Assembly (NCBI GenBank): GCA_021372895.1
Contig: JAJFTP010000095.1
Span: forward strand, 25,054-89,053
Origin: Synergistaceae bacterium
GTDB taxonomy: Bacteria > Synergistota > Synergistia > Synergistales > Synergistaceae
Length of the DNA stretch: 64,000 nucleotides
Reading direction: 5' to 3'
A program made the translations under genes and the position numbers. The notes beneath the pieces were generated by a model. It was not told where the DNA came from. It did no database searches and saw only the letters and a program-made list of their open reading frames with translations. How positions within the stretch are numbered: the stretch's first letter is position 1; every line of letters starts with the position of its first letter. Positions 17,997 to 27,761 of this stretch are shown in pieces.

Positions 17997-19680
17997 AAAA
18001 TATGAGCCGGAAGAATGCCGGCGTTCCAAGTCAGTATGGTATGCCGTATATCTGATCCTCGCGGTCCTTGCATTTGGTACGGCATATATACAGCTAAAGC
18101 CGGACGGCAGGATCGTAAGGCAATCTCAGAAACAGTATTGGGCAAATGTGGCAGTCAGTGCTTCAAGGGGAGATATAGAAGACCGGAATGGGATACCCCT
18201 CGCAGTTTCTGTCCCTGCCACTAGTTTTTTTATAGACCCTAAGTATTGGGATCCAAATAACGCCGATGACCTCAGACCATTTTTTGGGGATAAAGTTGCC
18301 AAGAGGTTCTCTAAACAACTTCCCGGCCGCTTCTATTGGGTAGCGAGAAATATCACAAAAGAGAAGGCGGATTTACTGGCGGCTAAAAAGATTCCAGGTC
18401 TATATACTTTAAGTGAGAAAATAAGGGTTTATCCGCACGGGCAGTTAGCGTTTCATATTCTCGGCTTCTGTGACATAGATGACTATGGGCTGGCAGGAGT
18501 GGAGCTGGCTTGGAATCACATACTTTTTTCCCCTCCCAGGACAAGGTTCCTTACCAGGGATTCAAAGGGGGCCACTTTGGATATTATGGGAGGCAGATCC
18601 GGCATAGTTAAGAATACCTCCGGTTCTATAAAGCTTACATTAGATTCGCGGATTCAGCAGATCATAGAGTGGCGGCTTATAGAAGGAGCCAAGGCAGCCG
18701 GAGCAGGATGGGCTGCCGGTGTATGCGTAGATCCTTCGACGGGGGCCATCGTTGCCCTTGCAAGTTATCCAGCTGTTGACCCTAACAACAGAAAAAATTT
18801 AAGAAACAAGGAAGCGTTAAGAAATAATGTAGTGGGGCGGGTATTTGAGCCAGGGTCGATATTCAAACCTGTAACGATGGCCATTGCCATGGAGACGGGA
18901 TCCGTATCGGGCAGCAGCCGCTTCAATTGTACAGGGACTATACATATTGCGGATAAAACTATAAGCGACGTAAATAGGAAAGCACATGGAATACAGGACC
19001 TGACACATGTCCTTATGAATTCATGCAACATCGCGATGTCGATGATGTCTATGGGTGTTCCGAAACATCAGGCATATGGAATGCTGAAGCAGTTTGGTTT
19101 CGGTGAAAAAACAGAAGTGGAGATATCCGGTGAGGAATTGGGCCTGATAAAATCCCCGGAAGAATGGTTGGGCATAGTTCCAGCGAATGTCTTTATCGGG
19201 CAGGGGATAGCGGTCACTCCGCTGCAGGAGGTAATGGCGATTGCCAGCATCGCCAACGGCGGATTTCTGCTTAAACCATATATTATCGACGAAGTGCGGG
19301 ACAGTAATGGTAAGTTGATACACAAAGGCTGCAGGAGGGTCAGATATCAGCCAATTTCAAAACAGACAGCGAGCTTTATCAGAAGCGCAATGAAGATGGT
19401 TGTAAGCGATGGCGGTGGTAAGGGCGCTTTTTCGCAGAAGACATCTATCGCAGGAAAGACCGGCACCGCACAGATATCCTCAGGCGGCGAATATTCCAAA
19501 GGACATTATGTTGCCTCCTTTGTCGGATTCTGGCCGGCAGAAAAGCCAAGATATGTAATGCTGATAAGCATAGGAGAACCAAAAGGAGCAAAATATTATG
19601 GGGGGCAGCTGTCCGCACCTTTGTTCAAATCCATAGTTGAAGATATAATCGACATCGCTCCCGGAGAAATACAAAATTAG
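17983..19680 (+). CDS. ftsI: Septal peptidoglycan transpeptidase FtsI (class B PBP)
   Basis: This 565-aa class B penicillin-binding protein cross-links septal peptidoglycan. It has an N-terminal membrane anchor (about 20-38), a PBP dimerisation domain, and a transpeptidase domain with S292-x-x-K295 (GSIFKP), S347-C-N and K492-T-G. All three active-site motifs are intact. No C-terminal PASTA domain is present. The start ATG 17983 lies within ftsL, and the stop is 17 bp before murE1. Confidence 0.95.
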   Translation: MPRIRKYEPEECRRSKSVWYAVYLILAVLAFGTAYIQLKPDGRIVRQSQKQYWANVAVSASRGDIEDRNGIPLAVSVPATSFFIDPKYWDPNNADDLRPFFGDKVAKRFSKQLPGRFYWVARNITKEKADLLAAKKIPGLYTLSEKIRVYPHGQLAFHILGFCDIDDYGLAGVELAWNHILFSPPRTRFLTRDSKGATLDIMGGRSGIVKNTSGSIKLTLDSRIQQIIEWRLIEGAKAAGAGWAAGVCVDPSTGAIVALASYPAVDPNNRKNLRNKEALRNNVVGRVFEPGSIFKPVTMAIAMETGSVSGSSRFNCTGTIHIADKTISDVNRKAHGIQDLTHVLMNSCNIAMSMMSMGVPKHQAYGMLKQFGFGEKTEVEISGEELGLIKSPEEWLGIVPANVFIGQGIAVTPLQEVMAIASIANGGFLLKPYIIDEVRDSNGKLIHKGCRRVRYQPISKQTASFIRSAMKMVVSDGGGKGAFSQKTSIAGKTGTAQISSGGEYSKGHYVASFVGFWPAEKPRYVMLISIGEPKGAKYYGGQLSAPLFKSIVEDIIDIAPGEIQN

Positions 19681-19697
19681 CTTGGAGGTGCCCGCAG

Positions 19698-21200
19698 GTG
19701 AAGTTCAACAGATTAATAGCCTTACTTCAGAACAGTTCGCTGGACATCAGGGTATATACCCCGGAGGGAATGTGTGCCTTTGATCCTGAGATAACAAAGG
19801 TTGTTTCCGATAGCAGAAAGATTGTAAATGATTCACTTTTTGCGTGTGTGGAGGGAGAACACATAGATGGGCATCATTACGCTGCAAAAGCCGTAGAGGA
19901 TGGGGCATCTGCGCTTCTATGCCAGCGTCAGCTTGACATTCCTGTGCCCCAGATAATCTGCGCCGACGTGCGGCGCAGCATGGGGGTCGTAGCGTCCATT
20001 TTATATGGGGCCCCGCTTTCGAAGCTGACTATGATCGCGATAACCGGCACCAACGGGAAAACGACCTCAACCTTTATGACAAAATCAATACTTGAAAATG
20101 CAGGAATAAAAACAGGGTTGCTTGGCACCGTATACTACGACGACGGAGATGTCCTTGAGGATGCGGAGCATACAACGCCTGAGGGTTCAGATCTCCAGTA
20201 CTGGCTTTACAGGATGGTCAACAATGGCTGCGATGCCTGCGTTATGGAGACCTCCTCGCATGCGATCGTACAGGGGCGCATTGAAGGGGCTTTATATGAC
20301 AGGGCGGGTTTCACTAATCTGAGTGTCGACCATCTTGATTATCACGGAGATATGGAGTCCTATTTTCTTGCCAAAAAAACCCTGTTCGACTGTTATATGC
20401 GCAATAACTGGCGTGCCGCAGTGAATATAGACGACGCGTATGGAGCGAGGCTTTTCAAAGAGCTTGGCAACCGTGCTGTTGGGTTCAGCATAAAAGACAG
20501 CAGTGCACATTTTTTTGCAGCAGTAACAGGTACATCAATAGAAGGTATGGATGTAAAAATCAAGATACCTGATTCTGATGCCATGGAATTTATCAGGCTG
20601 CCGCTTCTTGGTGAGTACAATATCCTGAACGCGCTTCAGGCTCTTTCCCTTGCGTGGACCCTCGGTGTAAGCAAAGAGACGGCGCTTGATGGGTTGCTTA
20701 AAATGGGGCAGATACCAGGTAGATTGGAGCGTTACCTTATAAATGGATCAGGCTCATGTGTGATAGATTTCGCACACAGCCCTGACGGGCTCGAGAAAGT
20801 CCTGACAGCCCTGCGTCCCGTATGCAGGGGGAAACTGTATGTCGTATTTGGTGCGGGCGGCGACAGGGATAAAACGAAACGTCCGCTGATGGGAGAGATA
20901 GCGACAAGGCTTGCCGACAGCGTAATAATAACTTCTGACAATCCTAGAAGCGAAGATCCTGATATTATTGCGTCTGAGATAGAATCTGGCGCGAAAAGAC
21001 ATTCGACGGAATATAAGGTCATAGTGGACCGCAGGACTGCAATATATGAAGGTCTGAACAGCCTGAAGCCGGATGATGTACTGCTCATTGCAGGGAAAGG
21101 ACCGGAACGCTATCAGATATTAAAAGACGGTCCTATACCGTTTCTTGATAAAAATATAATGCTGGACTGGTGCCGCCTTAATAATAAACAGGTCATCTAA
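19698..21200 (+). CDS. murE: UDP-MurNAc-tripeptide synthetase MurE, copy 1
   Basis: This 500-aa Mur ligase adds the third amino acid of the peptidoglycan stem. The P-loop is ITGTNGKTTS (about 115-124), and the carbamylated lysine segment ESYFLAKKTLF is present. The meso-diaminopimelate signature DNPR is at 414-417, and R390 in GGDRDKTKRP matches E. coli R389, which contacts diaminopimelate. These features point to a DAP-adding enzyme. The histidine of the usual GKGHE motif is Pro (GKGPERYQ). GTG 19698 follows GGAGGTG. A second, diverged murE follows directly. Confidence 0.93.
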   Translation: MKFNRLIALLQNSSLDIRVYTPEGMCAFDPEITKVVSDSRKIVNDSLFACVEGEHIDGHHYAAKAVEDGASALLCQRQLDIPVPQIICADVRRSMGVVASILYGAPLSKLTMIAITGTNGKTTSTFMTKSILENAGIKTGLLGTVYYDDGDVLEDAEHTTPEGSDLQYWLYRMVNNGCDACVMETSSHAIVQGRIEGALYDRAGFTNLSVDHLDYHGDMESYFLAKKTLFDCYMRNNWRAAVNIDDAYGARLFKELGNRAVGFSIKDSSAHFFAAVTGTSIEGMDVKIKIPDSDAMEFIRLPLLGEYNILNALQALSLAWTLGVSKETALDGLLKMGQIPGRLERYLINGSGSCVIDFAHSPDGLEKVLTALRPVCRGKLYVVFGAGGDRDKTKRPLMGEIATRLADSVIITSDNPRSEDPDIIASEIESGAKRHSTEYKVIVDRRTAIYEGLNSLKPDDVLLIAGKGPERYQILKDGPIPFLDKNIMLDWCRLNNKQVI

Positions 21201-21250
21201 TGGTTGTCACCAGGCCATAAAAGGCCGAAAGTGCGGGGAAGAAAACCATT
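21199..21250 (+). other. Stem-loop between the two murE genes
   Basis: AATGGTT (21199-21205) pairs with AACCATT (21244-21250), with an inner AGGCC/GGCC stem. The following sequence is TATATA rather than a T-run, so it may be a weak attenuator or an RNA-processing site. The 135-bp gap is the longest inside the dcw cluster. Confidence 0.35.
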
Positions 21251-21335
21251 TATATATACAGCAGGTTTTATGTGTAATGTTGTTTAATTTTGAAGCTAAA
21301 AACAAGGCCGATGTATCGCCAGAGGGGTGTTTCGC

Positions 21336-22844
21336 ATGAAGTTGAACAAGTTGCTGGCTCTACTGGAAAAAAACGCTCTGGATGTGAAGATTTACACAAC
21401 GGTCTCTGATATCGAATTAGAGAAAATTGAGATTGTAAAATTAGTTTCCGACAGCAAGATGTCGGAGCCGGGTACGTTATTTGCATGCGTAACAGGAGAA
21501 CACAGCGATGGCCACGATTACGCGGCAGGTGCCGTTGTCTCCGGCGCATCGGCACTTCTTTGCGAACGTCCTCTCGGTATAGATGTGCCACAGATAATTT
21601 GTCGCGATGTACGCCGTAACATGGGGAAGGTCGCGTCCCTGCTATATGAGAGCCCCCTTTCGAAACTTATTATGATTGCAGTCACCGGCACTAACGGGAA
21701 GACGACGTCTGTCTTTATGACCAGATCCATACTCGAGAATGCAGGCATAAAGACAGGAATGCTTGGCACTGTATGTTGCAATGACGGTAATTTATCCGAA
21801 GATGCCGAGCACACGACCCCGGAAGGCTCGGACCTGCAGCACTGGCTTTACAGGATGGTTCGCAATGACTGCAGGGCTTGTGTTATGGAGGCATCCTCCC
21901 ATTCGATAGTGCAAGGGCGACTGGAGGGGGTGCTTTACGACATGGCAGGCTTTACTAACTTGACAGTGGATCATCTTAATTATCACGGTGACATGGAATC
22001 CTATTTTAAGGCGAAGAAGACACTGCTTGACAGCTATATGCGTGGCAACTGGCGCGTTACTGTAAATATTGACGACATATACGGGGCCAGGCTCTTTAAA
22101 GAGCTTGGCAGCAGAGCTGTCGGCTATAGCATGAAGAACAGGGATGCCATGTTTTTTGCGGCTGTAAAAGGGGCTTCTACGGAAGGAATGGATGTGGAAA
22201 TCAAAACGCCGTATTCTGGTATCGCCGAAACATTCAGATTGCCGCTTCTGGGCGAGCATAACGTGATGAATGCGCTGCAGGCCATCTCCCTTGCCTGGAC
22301 CCTTGGCATCGGCGAAGAGGAGGCTCTTAATGGCTTAGTTAAGATAAAGCGGGTGCCAGGGAGACTTGAACACTATATGATAAATGGAGTGGGGACATGC
22401 GTGATAGATTTCGCGCACAACCCGGATGGGCTTGAAAAAATTCTTACCGCACTGCGTTCTGTTTGCAGGGGAAAACTTTATGTCGCTTTTGGGGCAAGCG
22501 GTGAGAGCGACAAGTCAAAACGTCCTTTAATGGGTGAAGTAGCGGCGAGACTTGCCGATGGAGTAATAATAACCTCTGACAACCCGAGAAGCGAAGACCC
22601 ATTTGTTATCGCATCCGAGGTAGAGGCAGGAGCCAAGAAACATTCAACTGACTATAAAGTGATATTGGACCGTGAATCTGCTATATATGAAGGGTTGAAC
22701 TGTATCACGCCTGACGATATTTTACTTCTTGCGGGCAAGGGGCCTGAATGCTATCAGATATTAAAAGATGGTCCCATTACGTTCCAGGATAAGAATATAA
22801 TGCTTGAGTGGTGCCGTTTGAACAGCAGGGAGGTGATGCAATGA
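21336..22844 (+). CDS. MurE paralogue, copy 2 (substrate-site Arg replaced)
   Basis: This 502-aa protein is a tandem paralogue of the preceding MurE, by eye about 70-75% identical. P-loop (VTGTNGKTTS), lysine segment (ESYFKAKKTLL) and DNPR (415-418) are intact. However, GGDRDK of copy 1 is GESDK here, so S391 stands where E. coli MurE has R389, a direct contact to the diaminopimelate side chain. GKGPERYQ also becomes GKGPECYQ. The enzyme may add a different diamino acid or be impaired. I chose ATG 21336 after AGAGGGGTG rather than the upstream GTG 21327. It ends in a 4-bp overlap with murF. Confidence 0.85.
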   Translation: MKLNKLLALLEKNALDVKIYTTVSDIELEKIEIVKLVSDSKMSEPGTLFACVTGEHSDGHDYAAGAVVSGASALLCERPLGIDVPQIICRDVRRNMGKVASLLYESPLSKLIMIAVTGTNGKTTSVFMTRSILENAGIKTGMLGTVCCNDGNLSEDAEHTTPEGSDLQHWLYRMVRNDCRACVMEASSHSIVQGRLEGVLYDMAGFTNLTVDHLNYHGDMESYFKAKKTLLDSYMRGNWRVTVNIDDIYGARLFKELGSRAVGYSMKNRDAMFFAAVKGASTEGMDVEIKTPYSGIAETFRLPLLGEHNVMNALQAISLAWTLGIGEEEALNGLVKIKRVPGRLEHYMINGVGTCVIDFAHNPDGLEKILTALRSVCRGKLYVAFGASGESDKSKRPLMGEVAARLADGVIITSDNPRSEDPFVIASEVEAGAKKHSTDYKVILDRESAIYEGLNCITPDDILLLAGKGPECYQILKDGPITFQDKNIMLEWCRLNSREVMQ

Positions 22845-24250
22845 AGCATGCGGTAATGGCATCTGAGGCTGCCGGATGGTGCGGGAGCAGTCTCTATGGC
22901 CCTGATACACAGATATGCCGCGTATGGAAGAGCGACAGCAGGGATATCGCTCCGGGGGACGCTTTCGTTGCTTTGAAAGGTGCCAATGTTGACGGGCATA
23001 TGTTTGTCCGTCAGGCCATAGACAGAGGAGCAAGACTTCTCCTTGTGAACCTCTCTGAGATGGAGAGGCTGAGCCATGAGTGTCCCGGTTTCAGTGGGGT
23101 ATCTGTTGTTGCGGTTCCCGACACATCTTCTGCTCTTGTAAGGATAGCACAGATGTATCTTGAGGTGCAGGATCCAAAAGTCATAGGCATCACCGGCAGT
23201 GTGGGAAAGACTACAACCAGAGAGCTGGTAGTATCTGTGCTGAAACGCAGGTATAAGGTCCACAGCGCAATAAGAAGCTTCAATACTGTCATAGGGTGCA
23301 GCCTGACAATACTGGCAATGTCTGAGGATACTGATATTCTGGTACTTGAACTTGGCACTAACCATTTCGGGGAGATAAGTGAGATGGTTTCGTTGTTCCC
23401 GCCTGATTTTGTAATAATCACAGAGGTCGCACCCGCACATCTTGAAGGTTTTGGGAATTTAGAGGGAGTATTGCGGGCAAAGCTTGAGATATGCAGTTCC
23501 GCAAAACTGACAGGTATTATTTATAATGCTGATAATTTCATCTTGAATGAATATATGTCTTATAATTTTAATAATATTTTAAAAATCACTGTTGGAAAAA
23601 GGAAAAATGCGGATATTAGAATTATAGGTGTCAATGTATCACTGGGGAGTAGCGGAGGAAGGACTGTCGCTGATTTTTCAAGCAAGGACGGATTTTTCAC
23701 TGCAGAAGCGCCTCTTTTCGGCATGCATCATGCTTATAATATGGGTTACGCTTATGCGGCAGGGAAATATTTCGGTATCTCGGAGGAAGATATAAGAGCA
23801 TCGCTTGCCGGATCAAAGCCTATCGCCGGCAGAGGCATATGTAAAAAGCTGAAAAATAATTCATGGGTCATCGATGAATCGTATAATGCCAATCCAAGTT
23901 CCATGGGCGCCGCGATAGATAATGCGCTTGGTATTGCGGGAGCGCAGAAATACAAAATGTACGCAGTGCTGGGCGGAATGAAGGAACTGGGGGAGGACTC
24001 AGCATTCTGGCATCAGAAGATGCTCGACAAACTTATCGGGTTTGAAAAAGTGTTTCTCCTCGGGGATGAATGGTATGCGGGATCGCTTCTGCTGCCTGCA
24101 AATACCGAACGATCCAGAACGTTTGAGGAGATAATGGAAAAGGTCGCGGCATGCAGAATTTCAGATGGCGTGATTCTTATAAAGGGCTCAAATTCTTATG
24201 GGCTCAAGAGGTTGGTTGCCCTGCTCACGGAGGGACCCGATGTTTATTGA
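22841..24250 (+). CDS. murF: UDP-MurNAc-tripeptide:D-Ala-D-Ala ligase MurF
   Basis: This 469-aa ligase adds D-Ala-D-Ala to the UDP-MurNAc-tripeptide. It has the Mur N-terminal domain, the P-loop GITGSVGKTTTREL (about 120-133), the NTVIGCSLTIL and LELGTNHFGEI motifs, and WVIDESYNANPSSM, characteristic of MurF. ATG 22841 follows GGGAGGTGATG and overlaps the murE2 stop (ATGA); the open frame upstream (from 22808) lies inside murE2. It overlaps mraY by 11 bp. Confidence 0.95.
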   Translation: MKHAVMASEAAGWCGSSLYGPDTQICRVWKSDSRDIAPGDAFVALKGANVDGHMFVRQAIDRGARLLLVNLSEMERLSHECPGFSGVSVVAVPDTSSALVRIAQMYLEVQDPKVIGITGSVGKTTTRELVVSVLKRRYKVHSAIRSFNTVIGCSLTILAMSEDTDILVLELGTNHFGEISEMVSLFPPDFVIITEVAPAHLEGFGNLEGVLRAKLEICSSAKLTGIIYNADNFILNEYMSYNFNNILKITVGKRKNADIRIIGVNVSLGSSGGRTVADFSSKDGFFTAEAPLFGMHHAYNMGYAYAAGKYFGISEEDIRASLAGSKPIAGRGICKKLKNNSWVIDESYNANPSSMGAAIDNALGIAGAQKYKMYAVLGGMKELGEDSAFWHQKMLDKLIGFEKVFLLGDEWYAGSLLLPANTERSRTFEEIMEKVAACRISDGVILIKGSNSYGLKRLVALLTEGPDVY

Positions 24251-25205
24251 ATTTGTTTTGATCTTTCTCATGTCTATGCTGACCGAGATATTTCTTCAGA
24301 GTATCTGGATGGCAAAGATGCACGGTTTAAAGATAGAACAGGTGACCAAACTTTATGGTCCGAGCTGGCATGAGAAAACAAAGATGGGCACACCTACTAT
24401 GGGCGGCATAGTCTTTATCCCGGTATTGGTGCTGTCTCTCTGTGCCGCAGGCTATATTGATAAAAGTATATCTTTTGAAGCTGCCGTGAGGATCGTCACG
24501 TATCCTGTTCTTGCTGCTGCGGTAGGATTTCTTGACGATTGGCTCAAATACAGCAGGCATTCAAGTGATGGCTTGAAGAGCATGGAAAAACTCCTGCTGC
24601 AGGCCGCTGTCACAATACCATGGGCTGTCTGGGCAGTTCCAGGATCTCTTGAACTGTTGCCGGGGTTTGTAATTAACCGTATAGCTGCTGTAGTTCTTGT
24701 TGCTTTTGCCGGTATCGGTCTTCAGAACGCTGTAAATGTAACAGATGGCCTGGACGGTCTTGCTGCAGGCTGCTCTTTCATATCCTTTGCAGGGGCCCTT
24801 GTTTTCCTTGGAGGAGAGCCTGCCGTAACTATGACAATAGCATCAGCCTGCGGTATCTGTCTGGGGTTTCTATGGCATAACGCAAATCCTGCAAGTGTCT
24901 TCATGGGCGATGTGGGCGCGCATTTTTTTGCAGGGCTTTTGCTTTCACTCTGTGTGTATTCAGGATTTCTGCTTCTTATAATTCCTCTCGGCTTTATATT
25001 CGGGGTCGAAATAATTTCTGTTGCTATACAGATAATAGCTATCCGCAAATTTAAGAAAAAAATTTTTTTAATGAGTCCGGTGCATCATCATTTTGAGATG
25101 CTTGGATGGAAAGAGACACAAATTGTGACACGTTTCTGGATAGTACATATTGCAGGCATGTGTCTCTGCATGGTCCTCCTTTTTTTATTGGTGTTTTGGG
25201 TATAA
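24240..25205 (+). CDS. mraY: Phospho-MurNAc-pentapeptide translocase MraY
   Basis: This 321-aa polytopic enzyme transfers phospho-MurNAc-pentapeptide to undecaprenyl phosphate, making lipid I. It has about ten hydrophobic spans. Signature loops are present: KMGTPTMGGI near 42-51, FLDDWLK, NVTDGLDGLAAG (catalytic Asp), FMGDVGAHFFAG, and SPVHHHFEMLGW near the C-terminus. ATG 24240 after CGGAGGG gives the usual short N-terminus; the open frame further upstream belongs to murF. Confidence 0.97.
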   Translation: MFIEFVLIFLMSMLTEIFLQSIWMAKMHGLKIEQVTKLYGPSWHEKTKMGTPTMGGIVFIPVLVLSLCAAGYIDKSISFEAAVRIVTYPVLAAAVGFLDDWLKYSRHSSDGLKSMEKLLLQAAVTIPWAVWAVPGSLELLPGFVINRIAAVVLVAFAGIGLQNAVNVTDGLDGLAAGCSFISFAGALVFLGGEPAVTMTIASACGICLGFLWHNANPASVFMGDVGAHFFAGLLLSLCVYSGFLLLIIPLGFIFGVEIISVAIQIIAIRKFKKKIFLMSPVHHHFEMLGWKETQIVTRFWIVHIAGMCLCMVLLFLLVFWV

Positions 25206-25251
25206 AATATCTGTTTGCATTTGACGGATCGTTATTTGGGGGCTTAACCGC

Positions 25252-26622
25252 ATGATGGTTGGAAATGAGCTTGATAATAAAAAAATATCGGTAATAGGCG
25301 CCGGAGTGAGCGGCAAAGCACTCGCAGAACTTGCCCAAAAACTTGGTGCCTCTGTTTTTGTGTCTGATTCCAAGGAACTCCCAGCGGAGACAGAAAATGA
25401 TTTTAAAGCGGCCGGCATAATATGGGAGGCTTGCGGCAACACAGAAAAGCTCCTTGATGCGGACGAAATAGTTATAAGTTCCGGAATATCGCCTGAGATC
25501 CCAATACTTAAAGAGGCTGTCCTGCGGGGGATCCCGCTTGTAGGTGAGCTTGATTTTGTTCACCCTTATCTTTCAGGAATGATAATCGCCGTCACAGGAA
25601 GCAACGGGAAGACAACTACCACCTCTATGATAGGTTATCTGCTGGGTAAGATGGGCTATAATGCTATCACAGCGGGAAATATCGGTAATCCTGTAGCTAA
25701 AGCGGCAGAGGGAGAATATGATTTCATTGTGCTTGAACTGAGCAGCTTTCAGCTTTATTGGGCGGAAAAATTCCGCTGTGATGTTGCTGTTGTGACAAAC
25801 CTCGCTCCCGATCACATAAATTGGCATGGTTCATATGAGAAATATGTGGAAGCAAAGGCAAAAATTATAAAGAGTCTTTATGAAGGAGGATCTGCTATTT
25901 TCCAGAAAAGGGATGCAGATGTCCTCAATGTGGGGCCTGTCCTGTCATTTCCACTGAGCTGGGAGATGCCAATAGAACACAGGCCGGGAATATATATGGA
26001 TAGCAATACCCGCAGCGCATTTTTAAGCGGAGGCGGTCATGCGCTTATGCGCAGATTGTTTGATTTTTCTGATGTAAAGTTGCTTGGTATCCATAACCTT
26101 GAAAATACGGCTATGGCCACTGCAGTGCTGTCTTTGTTCAATATAGGGAACGTATCGGCAGAAATACTTTCCGCATATGAACCGCCAAGGCACAGGTGCG
26201 CATTTGTAGGCGAGGTAAGGGGCGTCACATTCGTAGATGATTCCAAAGGTACCAATGTTGCGGCAACTGTAACCGCAATGAACTCTCTGCCCGGCAATAA
26301 AATAATTATCCTTGGCGGTCAGGGCAAGGGCGAAGATTATTCGCCGCTTGCGGAAGCGGTGACAAAGTACGCTGGATTTGCCGTGCTGCTGGGAGAGGAG
26401 AAAGAAAAGATCGCCTCTGCGCTTGAAAGCGTAGGATACATATCATATACGACCGTTTCAACTATGGAGGAAGCAGTTGAATCTGCATACCTAAATGCAT
26501 CCGACGGGGATATGGTCCTTCTTTCTCCGGCGTGTACCAGCTGGGATATGTATCCGAACTACGGTGACCGCGGCGATCATTTCTGTAGAATTGTGAAAAC
26601 AATAATTGAAAGAGAAACCTAA
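25252..26622 (+). CDS. murD: UDP-MurNAc-alanine:D-glutamate ligase MurD
   Basis: The 456-aa product adds D-Glu to UDP-MurNAc-L-Ala. It shows an N-terminal Rossmann strand (ISVIGAGVSGKALAEL), the P-loop VTGSNGKTTTTSM (about 113-125), the LELSSFQL motif and NLAPDHINWHGSYE. C-terminal motifs include FVDDSKGTNVAAT and LSPACTSWDMYPNYGDRG, which are specific for MurD. ATG 25252 or the adjacent ATG 25255 can serve as start. Confidence 0.97.
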   Translation: MMVGNELDNKKISVIGAGVSGKALAELAQKLGASVFVSDSKELPAETENDFKAAGIIWEACGNTEKLLDADEIVISSGISPEIPILKEAVLRGIPLVGELDFVHPYLSGMIIAVTGSNGKTTTTSMIGYLLGKMGYNAITAGNIGNPVAKAAEGEYDFIVLELSSFQLYWAEKFRCDVAVVTNLAPDHINWHGSYEKYVEAKAKIIKSLYEGGSAIFQKRDADVLNVGPVLSFPLSWEMPIEHRPGIYMDSNTRSAFLSGGGHALMRRLFDFSDVKLLGIHNLENTAMATAVLSLFNIGNVSAEILSAYEPPRHRCAFVGEVRGVTFVDDSKGTNVAATVTAMNSLPGNKIIILGGQGKGEDYSPLAEAVTKYAGFAVLLGEEKEKIASALESVGYISYTTVSTMEEAVESAYLNASDGDMVLLSPACTSWDMYPNYGDRGDHFCRIVKTIIERET

Positions 26623-26626
26623 TACA

Positions 26627-27757
26627 ATGCAAAAAACGGAGGAACCACGGATCGGGGCTAAATTGTTCCGCATAAATCCGCTGCTTTGGGTTATTCCGCT
26701 CATATTGAGCGGAATAGGCATTCTCATGATCACATCCACTACCAGCCCAAATTCTTTCATCTATACAGGCACTCCATTCCAGATGGGCATAAAACAGATG
26801 CAGTGGCTTCTGATTGCAATATGCGGAATGTTGGTGATGTATACCATACCGCTTCGGATCTGGGAAAAACTGAGCGGCCCAATACTGATTATGACGTGGA
26901 TAATTACATGGCTCCCTCTTGTTCCGGGTATCGGTGTGGAGGTTGGCGGTGCAAGAAGGTGGATACACATCCCGAGCGTCTCTGTTTCAATACAGCCCGG
27001 GGAGCTTTTATGCCTGGCTATGGCGTTTCATCTTGCAAAAATTTTATCCCGGGGAGAAAAGGATCCGGCAAACACGTTCATATCGACCATTGTTCTGGTT
27101 GTTTCCGCATCGATCCCGCTGTTGATCCAACCGGACCTGGGTACTACTATACTGATATTTCTTGTGTCAATGGGTATGTATGTGGAGAGGATAGGCTGGA
27201 AGTGGCCTATAATGGCAGGAGGTCTTCTCGGAGGGATCGTTTTTCCTGTGCTTATTTTTTTTGAACCTTATCGTATGCGCAGGGTAACCGCATTTCTTGA
27301 TCCGTGGACAGACCCTCTTGATAAGGGGTTTCAGGCCATACAGGGGCTGATAGCATTTTCTAACGGAGGTTTCTGGGGTGCAGGCCTTGGTCATGGATTT
27401 CAGAAGCTTAATTATCTGCCTGCCGCGTATACAGATTTTATCTATGCCGCAATAGGGGAGGAACTTGGTCTTGTCGGCACACTGGGAGTCTTGGCTCTGT
27501 TTGCGTTCTGGATCTCACAGGCTCGTAGTATCTATTACAGGACCTCAGATGGATTCAAATCATCTCTGACATGGGGGATAACGCTTACCGTGGTTATCCC
27601 GCTTGTTATAAACGTTGCAGGAGTTACGAAGCTCATGCCCCTGACCGGTATGCCTCTGCCGTTTATAAGCTATGGCGGTACATCGCTGCTGACTATGTGG
27701 TCAAGGTTGGGTATACTTTTAAGGCTTGAAAAAGAAAGTTATCTGGGGGAAATATAA
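26627..27757 (+). CDS. ftsW: SEDS-family lipid II polymerase FtsW
   Basis: This 376-aa membrane protein of the SEDS family polymerises lipid II with FtsI at the septum. About ten hydrophobic spans are visible. Family motifs include GARRWIHI, SIQPGELLCLAMAFHLAK, IQPDLGTTIL, the loop AYTDFIYAAIGEELGLVG, and GMPLPFISYGGTSLL. The start is uncertain: ATG 26627 lacks a strong Shine-Dalgarno and lies 4 bp after murD, while TTG 26606 would overlap murD. RodA is the alternative name, but location between murD and murG favours FtsW. Confidence 0.92.
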   Translation: MQKTEEPRIGAKLFRINPLLWVIPLILSGIGILMITSTTSPNSFIYTGTPFQMGIKQMQWLLIAICGMLVMYTIPLRIWEKLSGPILIMTWIITWLPLVPGIGVEVGGARRWIHIPSVSVSIQPGELLCLAMAFHLAKILSRGEKDPANTFISTIVLVVSASIPLLIQPDLGTTILIFLVSMGMYVERIGWKWPIMAGGLLGGIVFPVLIFFEPYRMRRVTAFLDPWTDPLDKGFQAIQGLIAFSNGGFWGAGLGHGFQKLNYLPAAYTDFIYAAIGEELGLVGTLGVLALFAFWISQARSIYYRTSDGFKSSLTWGITLTVVIPLVINVAGVTKLMPLTGMPLPFISYGGTSLLTMWSRLGILLRLEKESYLGEI

Positions 27758-27761
27758 GAAG

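Noticed and set aside
21336..22844. murE copy 2 as a pseudogene
   Set aside because: Full length, intact ligase motifs, ribosome site and 4-bp coupling to murF; only selected substrate-site residues differ.
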